This document shows, in pieces, positions 36,240-43,919 of a DNA stretch of 64,000 nt. Every line of letters begins with the position of its first letter. Within the stretch, counting starts at the first letter, position 1. The translations under genes and the position numbers were made by a program. Below the pieces are notes generated by a model, which worked only from the letters and a program-made list of their open reading frames with translations, was not told where the DNA came from and did no database searches. This DNA is from Emticicia aquatica (GTDB lineage: Bacteria > Bacteroidota > Bacteroidia > Cytophagales > Spirosomataceae): positions 1 through 64,000 of the forward strand of contig NZ_CAKLPY010000002.1 of NCBI RefSeq assembly GCF_923079645.1, read 5' to 3'.

Positions 36240-37115
36240 ATGAGTACCCAAGATTATCTTAATGGAATATGTTATTCTAAATATTATACCAATATCTACC
36301 CAATTTTGCATACTTATATGCCAATAAATATGCTTAGTTTAAAGAGTTTGATGAATGGTGATTTGTTTTTCAACCAACCTTCAAACTTTAATGACCCTTA
36401 TGACTGCTACCCATTCGATGAAATAGATTTGAGCGAAATAGATATTCAAGGTTATAGAAATAGCTGTAAATCGACATTAGGGGTAAACAATTTATTAGAC
36501 ATATTTGACGAAAATCCCTCTAAATATATCAAAGATGAACTAAATGAAGTTCTAAATAACATTGGAGTGAAATGTTTTTCTAAAAATGATGATAATATGC
36601 TTATGTGGGGCCATTATGCCGAAAAACACCAAGGAATGTGCCTTACATTTGATGCTTCAAAGGATAAGGAGTTCTTTTACGCTAAGAGTGTAACTCTTCA
36701 AGGAGAAAGGTCTGAAAAATGCTCTGCAGGGAGTTTAGAAAATTATCTTTATGAAGTTGATTATCTCGAAGAGTTTATACCGTTCGATTATGCTCAAGAA
36801 ACAAAATTTGGTTGGGACTTAGAAATGAGAAAAATGTATTATGTAATTGGCGTTAAGTCAATAGATTGGAAATACGAAGAAGAAATACGTATTGTTAGCT
36901 CTTTGCAAAAAAATAATGGAAAATTTAAACAAAATATCAAATACAAAAAAGAAGCTCTTACTGCAATAAAATTTGGTTTAAAATGCAATGAAAATGATAT
37001 TAATATGGTTAAGAAAATTGTAAAAAATAGTGAATATCATCATGTTGAGTTTTTAAAAGCTCAACTCGTTCATCCTAAAAATAAAGGCTATGGAATAGAA
37101 TTTGAGGCTGTTTAG
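36240..37115 (+). CDS. DUF2971-domain protein
   Basis: 291 residues, cytoplasmic. The DUF2971 family pattern is clear: a start with YMPINMLSLKSLMNGDLFFN and PSNFNDPYDC, the central CFSKNDDNMLMWGHYAEKHQG with the conserved MWGHYA, a VDYLEE strand, and KYEEEIRIVSS. The family function is not established; members are frequent in accessory and defence-rich regions. It is encoded in the islet, with the small ORF upstream, and convergent with the WG-repeat gene (4 bp between stops). Confidence 0.88.
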   Translation: MSTQDYLNGICYSKYYTNIYPILHTYMPINMLSLKSLMNGDLFFNQPSNFNDPYDCYPFDEIDLSEIDIQGYRNSCKSTLGVNNLLDIFDENPSKYIKDELNEVLNNIGVKCFSKNDDNMLMWGHYAEKHQGMCLTFDASKDKEFFYAKSVTLQGERSEKCSAGSLENYLYEVDYLEEFIPFDYAQETKFGWDLEMRKMYYVIGVKSIDWKYEEEIRIVSSLQKNNGKFKQNIKYKKEALTAIKFGLKCNENDINMVKKIVKNSEYHHVEFLKAQLVHPKNKGYGIEFEAV

Positions 37116-37119
37116 GTGT

Positions 37120-38352
37120 TTACTCTTCGTAATATGCTGTACCTTGTTTATCAATGTAGAAAGTAGTATTATTTCTTTTAACTGTTACTAATCCTTCTGA
37201 AAATGAATTAAATTTTTCATAGTCATAAAAACCATGCAAATCGTCATAAATAAATGATATGACTTGATTTCCTTTTTTATCGATAAATCCCCATTTATTG
37301 TTTTTCTTAGCAGCTGCTAAACCTTCTGAGAAACTACCACATAAGTCATAAATCATCGGAATAACTTCATTTCCAGCGTTGTCAATAAAACCATACCTAT
37401 TATTTTTTTCAACTATTGCTAAACCTTCGTTAAAAGCACCCTCATATTTAACATCATCATAGATAAATGATATTACTTCGTTCCCTTTTTTATCAATAAA
37501 GCCATATTTACCTTCTTTTTTAACACTTGCTATACCTTCGCTAAACCAATCTGCATAATCATAGATAAATGGTATTACTTCGTTCCCTTTTTTATCAATA
37601 AAGCCATATTTACCTTCTTTTCTAACACTTGCTAAACCTTCGCTAAAAGGATTTCCCTCATCATAGATAAATGGTATTACTTCATTACCTTTTTTATCAA
37701 TAAAGCCATATTTACCTTCTTTTTTAACACCTATCAACTCTAAAGAAAAAGAGTGATATTCTGGTAATTTAAAAATAAAAGAGCCATAATCATAAATAAA
37801 ATCAGAAAGTTCTTCACCATTACTATTTATTAAACCCCATTTTCCTGCTTTTTTTGCAAATGTTATTCCTTTATGAAAATAATCATCTGCATCATCATAA
37901 ATTATAGGAACTCGTATATTACCATATCTATCTATAAAACCATATTTACGATCATCTTTCCTAACTAATTGTAAACCTGACCAAAAGTAAGAAATACTTT
38001 CAAAAAAGAAATTTCCCTCACGATAATCCTCAGACCTTATCCAAAAACGTTCAAAAAATACAGAAACCTCTACACCGCTCCGAGTAATCATAATCGGTAA
38101 TCCTTCTTGAGTTCCTTTGTTATTGCTAACAATGGCAAAATCGCCATCAAACAATTTAACCCAATCATATTTACACTCAATTACAATCTCTTTCTTTCTA
38201 TTACAAAAGCCCCATTTATTCCCTTTGCGGTAAGGTATCAATTCGGGTAAACCAAGTGGGTTGTCATCTTCGAGTAGTTTTTCGGTAATCGCTAAAGCTT
38301 TGCTTAGTTTTTGTAGGCTTTGTGGGGTGGTTTTTATGAGTGCATTTTGCAT
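37120..38352 (-). CDS. WG-repeat protein
   Basis: 410 residues, no signal peptide. An N-terminal helical leader (TTPQSLQKLSKALAITEKLL) precedes about nine WG-type repeats of 30-45 residues, each with the core KYGFIDKKGNEVIPFIYD or a variant and ending FSEGLA. The three central units are nearly identical at nucleotide level, so the array is still expanding or homogenising. WG repeats form beta-hairpin arrays used for protein or peptidoglycan binding, and occur fused to toxins, peptidases and kinases; here no catalytic domain is attached. The start is 21 bp downstream of the dtd stop, so it can be read from the dtd promoter. Confidence 0.85.
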   Translation of the reverse strand: MQNALIKTTPQSLQKLSKALAITEKLLEDDNPLGLPELIPYRKGNKWGFCNRKKEIVIECKYDWVKLFDGDFAIVSNNKGTQEGLPIMITRSGVEVSVFFERFWIRSEDYREGNFFFESISYFWSGLQLVRKDDRKYGFIDRYGNIRVPIIYDDADDYFHKGITFAKKAGKWGLINSNGEELSDFIYDYGSFIFKLPEYHSFSLELIGVKKEGKYGFIDKKGNEVIPFIYDEGNPFSEGLASVRKEGKYGFIDKKGNEVIPFIYDYADWFSEGIASVKKEGKYGFIDKKGNEVISFIYDDVKYEGAFNEGLAIVEKNNRYGFIDNAGNEVIPMIYDLCGSFSEGLAAAKKNNKWGFIDKKGNQVISFIYDDLHGFYDYEKFNSFSEGLVTVKRNNTTFYIDKQGTAYYEE

Positions 38353-38371
38353 GGTTTTAGCATTTTGTAGT

Positions 38372-38404
38372 TATCAAATCCTATTCTTAGAATCAATAAT
38401 AATC
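38372..38404. repeat. Right 33-bp direct repeat (functional dtd 3' end)
   Basis: Identical to 34272-34304; covers the last codons (IIIDSKNRI) and stop of dtd. It has the same attcttagaat palindrome at 38382-38392. Confidence 0.9.
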
Positions 38405-38826
38405 GTTACGGGGCCATCATTGAGCAATGAAACCTTCATATCAGCACCAAAAATGCCAGTTTCGATTGGTTTTCCTAAATCAAACTCTAATTGTGCAATC
38501 ATTTTTTCGTACAGCGGAATAGCAATTTCTGAGCGAGACGCTTCAATAAACGAAGGTCGATTTCCTTTTTTTGTACTGGCGTGAAGTGTGAATTGACTAA
38601 TCAAAAGAATATTTCCGTTTACGGCATTCAAATCTAAGTTCATTTTGCCCTCTTCATCGCCAAAGACTCGTAGTCCTACGATTTTCTTAGATAACCACTC
38701 AATATCTTCTTGGGAATCGGTGTGCGTAATGCCCAACAAAATCATGAAACCCAAATCAATCTGACCTTTTATTTCATTATCAATCGTTACGGATGCTTGG
38801 GTAACTCTTTGTATTACTGCAATCAT
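38374..38826 (-). CDS. dtd: D-aminoacyl-tRNA deacylase
   Basis: 150 residues from the ATG at 38826 (MIAVIQRVTQASV, the standard DTD start); the open frame extends 11 codons upstream. It hydrolyses D-amino acids wrongly attached to tRNA. The two active-site motifs are present: ISQFTLHA (SQxxL) and LLNDGPVTI (the Gly-cisPro-like NxGPV). Length is normal. Its last 28 coding bases and stop form the right direct repeat of the islet, so the insertion left the protein intact. Confidence 0.95.
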   Translation of the reverse strand: MIAVIQRVTQASVTIDNEIKGQIDLGFMILLGITHTDSQEDIEWLSKKIVGLRVFGDEEGKMNLDLNAVNGNILLISQFTLHASTKKGNRPSFIEASRSEIAIPLYEKMIAQLEFDLGKPIETGIFGADMKVSLLNDGPVTIIIDSKNRI

Positions 38827-38915
38827 GGTTTTAGTCCACTGTCCACAGACGACAGTCAACAGTTTTATATTTAAAAAATCTTTTGTCTATTGTCTCTTTT
38901 CTATTGTCTGAAAAC

Positions 38916-40271
38916 CTACAAATGCAACAACAAATTAGCAATCATCAAGTAAGTGCCAATGCCGATAATATCGTTGGCCGTTGTAATAAATGGTCCCGAA
39001 GCTATCGCTGGATTAATGCCTAATTTGTCTAATAAAAGTGGTGTAACTGTACCTGTAAATGAGGCCAAAACCACCACCGAAATTAATGAGCAACAAACCA
39101 CAAAAAATAACTGGGTATTGCCACTAACATAAATATAAACACCTGCTAATGAGCCAATTATAAAACCATTAACGAGTGCAACCAAAATAATTTTAAATAA
39201 ACGTTGTCCCAAACTGGTTGTAATACCCGATTTTTCTGCAAGGCTTTGTACAATCAATGATGAAGTTTGAATCCCTACATTTCCACCTGTCGAACCCATA
39301 ATAGGAATAAATGCTGCCAAAGCCGAAACCTTTTGAAATTCTCCTTCAAAATGCCCGATAACTGTTGCAGCTAAAAGGCTACCAATTACACCAACAATCA
39401 ACCACGGCAAACGGGCTTTTGCTAATTGCCAAACACTATCATCTTCCTCCGCTTCGCCCGTAATACCTGCCATTACCTGAATATCTTCTTCGGCTTTATC
39501 GGTAATAAAATCGACCACGTCATCAATCGTAATTCGACCGAGCAAACGCCCCAAAGTATTCACAACAGGAATCGCATCTAAGTCATACCGCTGCATAATT
39601 TCGGCTACTTCTTCTCCAGGACGAGTCGTTTCAACGTAAACAATTTCTTCATCTAAAATATTTTCAATTTTGGTATTTTTTCGAGCTAATATAATGCGTT
39701 TCAACGAAACGATTCCTTTCAACCTTTGCTCATCATCAACAACATAAACCGCATAAACTTTCTCTACATCTTCAGCTTGCCGACGAATTTCTTCCACACA
39801 TTCACTTACCGTCCAATTTGCGTTTACTTTTATCAACTCTTTTTGCATTAAACCACCCGCTACATCTTCGGGATAATGCAACATATCTAAAATAAAACGT
39901 GCTTGTTCACGGTCTTCAATGAGAGCAATTACTTTTTCACGTACTTCAATCGTTTGCTCGTTTAGTAAGTCAACGGCATCATCGGAGTCGAAAAGATTGA
40001 CATATTTGGCAATTTCTTCCACCGTAAAACGCTCCTTAATAAACCGTTTTCGGTCGTCTGGTTCAATATGTGACAATATTTCAGCCCCTGTTTCCGTATC
40101 AACGAGCGTCATCAAATAATGAGCAGGCTCGCCATCAAGTTCGAGCAAAATACTGGCAATATCAGCAGGATACAACTCTTCCATTTCGGCCATCAGCAAA
40201 GTTTCATCTTTCTGTCCGATAGCAGCTTCTAATTTTTCTAAGTACTCTTTAGTTAGCTCGAAAGTTGTCAT
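38916..40271 (-). CDS. mgtE: Magnesium transporter MgtE
   Basis: 451 residues. The N domain (about 1-130, helical superhelix) is followed by two CBS domains (about 135-255: MQKELIKVNANWTVSECVEEI and IVYVETTRPGEEVAEIMQRYD) and five membrane helices from about 285. The selectivity and pore region GSTGGNVGIQTSSLIVQSLA and the C-terminal FITTANDIIGIGTYLMIA are typical. It imports Mg2+ across the inner membrane, gated by cytoplasmic Mg2+ through the CBS part. It lies between rsmA and dtd on the same strand. Confidence 0.95.
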   Translation of the reverse strand: MTTFELTKEYLEKLEAAIGQKDETLLMAEMEELYPADIASILLELDGEPAHYLMTLVDTETGAEILSHIEPDDRKRFIKERFTVEEIAKYVNLFDSDDAVDLLNEQTIEVREKVIALIEDREQARFILDMLHYPEDVAGGLMQKELIKVNANWTVSECVEEIRRQAEDVEKVYAVYVVDDEQRLKGIVSLKRIILARKNTKIENILDEEIVYVETTRPGEEVAEIMQRYDLDAIPVVNTLGRLLGRITIDDVVDFITDKAEEDIQVMAGITGEAEEDDSVWQLAKARLPWLIVGVIGSLLAATVIGHFEGEFQKVSALAAFIPIMGSTGGNVGIQTSSLIVQSLAEKSGITTSLGQRLFKIILVALVNGFIIGSLAGVYIYVSGNTQLFFVVCCSLISVVVLASFTGTVTPLLLDKLGINPAIASGPFITTANDIIGIGTYLMIANLLLHL

Positions 40272-40339
40272 TTTTCTATCAATTTTAAGGCATCAGTAAC
40301 TGGTGTTTTTCTAATGCCAAAATACCTACTTCCTAAAAC

Positions 40340-41113
40340 CTACACTTGCTCCTCAAACAAATTTGTCAACAGAATAAAATCTGCAACGCCCAATTGTTCG
40401 GCTCTTTTATTGAGTAATTCATGCTCAAAGTTTAGGCCAATTGGTTTTAAAGCATTACGTAATGTTTTGCGTCGTTGGTTGAATCCTGCTTTTACTACTT
40501 GGAAAAATTTCTTTTCGTTGCAGTCCAATTTTTCCACATCATTTCGTTTCAAGCGAATCACACCCGAATCAACTTTTGGTGGAGGAATAAACGCATCAGG
40601 ATACACCGTAAAACTATATTCTATATTGTAATAAGCCTGTAAAAATACGCTCAAAATACCATAATCTTTCTTTCCAGGTGGCGAAGCGATGCGTTGAGCA
40701 ACTTCTTTTTGCAACATACAAACAATTTCCATCACCAAATCTTTGTGTTCCAAAACCTTGAAAAAAATCTGTGACGAAATATTATACGGTAAATTACCGA
40801 TGATACCAAATGGCTGATTTCCAAAAAGTTCGGCCAAATTCATTTGCAAAAAATCTTCTGAGAAAATTCGATTTTCCAATGCAGGAAAATGTTCTTTCAA
40901 ATACACAACCGACTCGCGGTCGATTTCAACTACAAAAGTCTCACAATCAGTTCTTTTTAGTAAATATTGCGTCAAAACACCCATTCCAGGGCCAATTTCC
41001 AAGATTTTAGTATAATCTCGGTGTAGCGATTGCAGGTTGACGATTTTTTGAGCCGCATCCAAATCTTTCAAGAAATGTTGCCCAAGATGCTTTTTTGCTT
41101 TAACTTTTTCCAT
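40340..41113 (-). CDS. rsmA: 16S rRNA (adenine1518/1519-N6) dimethyltransferase
   Basis: 257 residues. KsgA/RsmA signatures: start KKHLGQHFLKDL, SAM-binding EIGPGMGVLTQYLL, Glu-Ile-Asp (VVEIDRESV) and the catalytic NLPYNISSQIFF. The C-terminal helical domain ends in the usual QRRKTLRNALKP block. It dimethylates two adenines in helix 45 of 16S rRNA, a late step of 30S assembly. It is 68 bp upstream of mgtE on the same strand and probably co-transcribed. Confidence 0.96.
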   Translation of the reverse strand: MEKVKAKKHLGQHFLKDLDAAQKIVNLQSLHRDYTKILEIGPGMGVLTQYLLKRTDCETFVVEIDRESVVYLKEHFPALENRIFSEDFLQMNLAELFGNQPFGIIGNLPYNISSQIFFKVLEHKDLVMEIVCMLQKEVAQRIASPPGKKDYGILSVFLQAYYNIEYSFTVYPDAFIPPPKVDSGVIRLKRNDVEKLDCNEKKFFQVVKAGFNQRRKTLRNALKPIGLNFEHELLNKRAEQLGVADFILLTNLFEEQV

Positions 41114-41335
41114 ACCTCAAAATTAAGCCTTTTTTTTGAGATACGAGATAGGAGTTGCCAGATATGAGATAATTCTTGAAAATCTTAACTTTTGAATCTC
41201 ATATCGTGAATCTCAATAATTGTCGAGTAAATCTACCTATTTATAGTCTTTTGTGTATTAGATGTATATTTATTCAATAAATATCGGCTTTGATGCTTTA
41301 CTTTGTAATACCTATCTATTCAAAACTTAACATAA

Positions 41336-43756
41336 ATGAAATATCTTTTACTTTTTTTAAGTATCGTTTTTTTTAATCAAAATTCTCTTTTTGCCCAAGC
41401 TGGCGGAAAAGCACAAGTAAAAGGCAAAATCATTGATGCAATCACGAGCGAACCCCTTAGTTTTGCTAGTATCAGAATCTCAAATAGTGCTGATAATAAA
41501 CTCATTACAGGAAATGTCACAAATGATAAAGGTGAATTTTCGATTCCGATTAATTATGGGAATTACGTTGTAGAAATCGAATATATGGGTTATAAAAACT
41601 TAAAAACAGCTAGTTTTTCAGTTTCTAAAGATAACACAACGTACGATTTTGGCGTGATAAAATTAGAATCTTCTGCAAATGCCTTGAAAGAAGTAGTTGT
41701 TCAAGCAGAAAAAAGTACGATGGAAATGAAACTCGATAAACGTATTTTCAACGTCGGTAAAGACCTTGCCAATGCGGGTGGTTCAGCTTCTGATATTTTG
41801 ACAAATATCCCCTCAGTTTCAGTTGACCCCGAAGGCGGTATCAAGCTTCGTGGTAGCGATAATGTAAGAATTTTAATTGATGGAAAACCATCAGGTTTAG
41901 TGAGTTTTAAAGGTGGTGCAGGTTTGCAATCACTGCAAGCAAGCATGATAGAAAGAGTCGAAATTATCACTAATCCATCGGCACGATACGAAGCCGAAGG
42001 AATGGCTGGAATTATAAATATTGTTTTGAAAAAAGACCAAAAACAAGGCTTTAATGGTTCTTTTGATATTATTACAGGCCATCCTGTTAATTATGGTGGA
42101 GCAGCTAACATCAATTTTCGACACAATAAAGTCAATTTTTTTGTTAATTATAGCATTGCGTATAACATTCGTCCAAATCGTGGTTCGATTTATCAAGAAC
42201 GCCAAAATGGTGATACTACTTTCATTTTAAAACAAAACAATAATGGTACATTGACGGGTTTTAATACCAATATTAGAGGTGGTTTAGATTACTTTTTCAA
42301 TGATAAAAATACCTTAACTGCATCATATTTGTACCGCAGAAGTAAAGCCCGAAGAATTACGAATTTACGTTACGAAGATTATCTTTTTACGAGTAATAAT
42401 TTGACAGGAATTAGCAAACGTCAGCAAGACGAACAAGAAACTGAGCCAAACTCTGAATACGTTTTGAGTTACAAAAAAACTTATGCAAAAAAAGGTCAAG
42501 AATTCAATGCAGAAGTACGCTTTTTGGATAACTGGGAAAGTTCTGACCAACTTTTTACGCAAGCATATTTTACACCAAACGAAGCTCCAATTACAACCAA
42601 ATCATTGGTTCAAAATTCGCTCAATGACGAGTACGAAAAGCAATTGTTATTTCAGATTGATTACGTTCAGCCAATCGGCAAAGAAGGTAAATTTGAAACA
42701 GGGCTAAGAAGTAGTTTTAGAGATATGGTGAATGATTATGTGGTCAATCAGAAAAACGAATCTGGACAATTTGTGGTTGTGCCTGGTTTAAAAAATTACT
42801 TCATTTATAATGAAAATATTCATGCAGCGTATGCCATTTTAGGTAATAAAACCAAGAAATTTTCGTACCAAGCAGGAGTTCGTGCCGAATGGACTGATGT
42901 AAAAACAACGCTCCGAGAAACCAATGAAGTTAATCCAAGAAAATATTCAAATCTCTTTCCGAGCATCCACGCTACTTATGAATTATCAAAAGACAATTCA
43001 TTGCAATTGAGTTTTAGTCGCCGAGTTAGAAGACCATTTTACAATGATTTGAGTCCATTTTCAACATTTTCAGACAACCGAAATTTCAATAGCGGTAATC
43101 CAAACCTTAATCCTGAATTTAGTAATGTTTATGAATTAGGGCATATAAAATATTTTGAAAAAGGCTCAATCGGTTCATCGGTTTATTACCGAGATACGGA
43201 CAACAAAATCGAGCGAATCCGTCAAGTAAACGCTTCGGGTTTTGCCACTACCCGTCCTGAAAACTTATTATCTGAACAAGCTTATGGGCTAGAATTCATG
43301 AGTCAATATTCCCCAGCCAAATGGTGGAAGTTAGATTTTAATTTTAACTTATTTCATGCAAAAATTGACGGCAGTAATGTTGATAAAACCTATTTGCGAG
43401 AAACCAATAGTTGGTTTATGCGACAAACATCAAAATTTTCGTTACCCAAAGGCTTAGATGTGCAGTTGCGAGCTAATTATGAGGCCAAACAAAAGACCGT
43501 TCAAGGTACTCGTTTGCCGCTTTACTACTTTGATTTATCGGCAAGTAAAGATATTTTGAAAGGAAATGGCACACTCAATTTTAGTATTTTAGATATTTTC
43601 AATACTCGTCGATTTAGAACAATTACCGAAGGAACAAATTTTCGTACTGAAAGTAATTTCCAGTTCAGAAAAAGACAGTTTAATCTAACACTCAACTACC
43701 GCATTAAGCAATCGAAAGGTGCAGGAAAGGGCAAAAAACTTGAGTTGGAAGGATAA
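41336..43756 (+). CDS. TonB-dependent receptor-like outer-membrane beta-barrel protein
   Basis: 806 residues. A signal peptide ends LFAQ, followed by a carboxypeptidase-regulatory-like domain (about 27-115: AQVKGKIIDAITSEPLSFASI), a plug (about 125-225: LTNIPSVSVDPEGGIKLRG, RVEIITNPSARYEAEG) and a large barrel of the OMP_b-brl_3 (PF14905) type. The C-terminal tail is unusually basic (KGAGKGKKLELEG) and lacks the terminal aromatic residue normal for barrel insertion; the aromatic strand ends earlier (FNLTLNYRIK). It is monocistronic; the ligand is unknown. Confidence 0.88.
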   Translation: MKYLLLFLSIVFFNQNSLFAQAGGKAQVKGKIIDAITSEPLSFASIRISNSADNKLITGNVTNDKGEFSIPINYGNYVVEIEYMGYKNLKTASFSVSKDNTTYDFGVIKLESSANALKEVVVQAEKSTMEMKLDKRIFNVGKDLANAGGSASDILTNIPSVSVDPEGGIKLRGSDNVRILIDGKPSGLVSFKGGAGLQSLQASMIERVEIITNPSARYEAEGMAGIINIVLKKDQKQGFNGSFDIITGHPVNYGGAANINFRHNKVNFFVNYSIAYNIRPNRGSIYQERQNGDTTFILKQNNNGTLTGFNTNIRGGLDYFFNDKNTLTASYLYRRSKARRITNLRYEDYLFTSNNLTGISKRQQDEQETEPNSEYVLSYKKTYAKKGQEFNAEVRFLDNWESSDQLFTQAYFTPNEAPITTKSLVQNSLNDEYEKQLLFQIDYVQPIGKEGKFETGLRSSFRDMVNDYVVNQKNESGQFVVVPGLKNYFIYNENIHAAYAILGNKTKKFSYQAGVRAEWTDVKTTLRETNEVNPRKYSNLFPSIHATYELSKDNSLQLSFSRRVRRPFYNDLSPFSTFSDNRNFNSGNPNLNPEFSNVYELGHIKYFEKGSIGSSVYYRDTDNKIERIRQVNASGFATTRPENLLSEQAYGLEFMSQYSPAKWWKLDFNFNLFHAKIDGSNVDKTYLRETNSWFMRQTSKFSLPKGLDVQLRANYEAKQKTVQGTRLPLYYFDLSASKDILKGNGTLNFSILDIFNTRRFRTITEGTNFRTESNFQFRKRQFNLTLNYRIKQSKGAGKGKKLELEG

Positions 43757-43919
43757 TAAAAACTACATATCGGCTTGCTATAAAGAATTTAAGACAAAAT
43801 TTGGGTTCTTCTAAATTGTCATATATTATCACTTTTATATACTGTATTTTAAATTTTACGTTTACTTCCTTCATCTTTCTTGCTATATTTACCCCATAAT
43901 TTATTCAACATTTTGAGGT

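Larger units (their letters stand above)
34272..38404. mobile_element. 4.1-kb genomic islet flanked by 33-bp direct repeats at the dtd 3' end
   Basis: A perfect 33-bp direct repeat at 34272-34304 and 38372-38404 is exactly 4100 bp apart. The right copy is the functional 3' end of dtd (28 coding bases, stop and 2 bases), and the left copy is a displaced duplicate. This is the footprint of integration into a gene end that preserves the reading frame. Cargo: a PLD/J-domain protein, a small ORF, a DUF2971 protein and a WG-repeat protein. No integrase or transposase is inside, so it is non-autonomous, decayed or mobilised in trans. Confidence 0.75.

Noticed and set aside
34272..38404. Integration into a tRNA gene, as for many islands
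   Set aside because: No tRNA-like sequence is present at either repeat; the duplicated sequence is the coding 3' end of dtd.
41161..41205. 10-bp inverted repeat gatatgagat/atctcatatc upstream of the receptor at 41336
   Set aside because: The loop of 25 nt is long and surrounding gagat/atctc motifs are low-complexity; not enough to call an operator.
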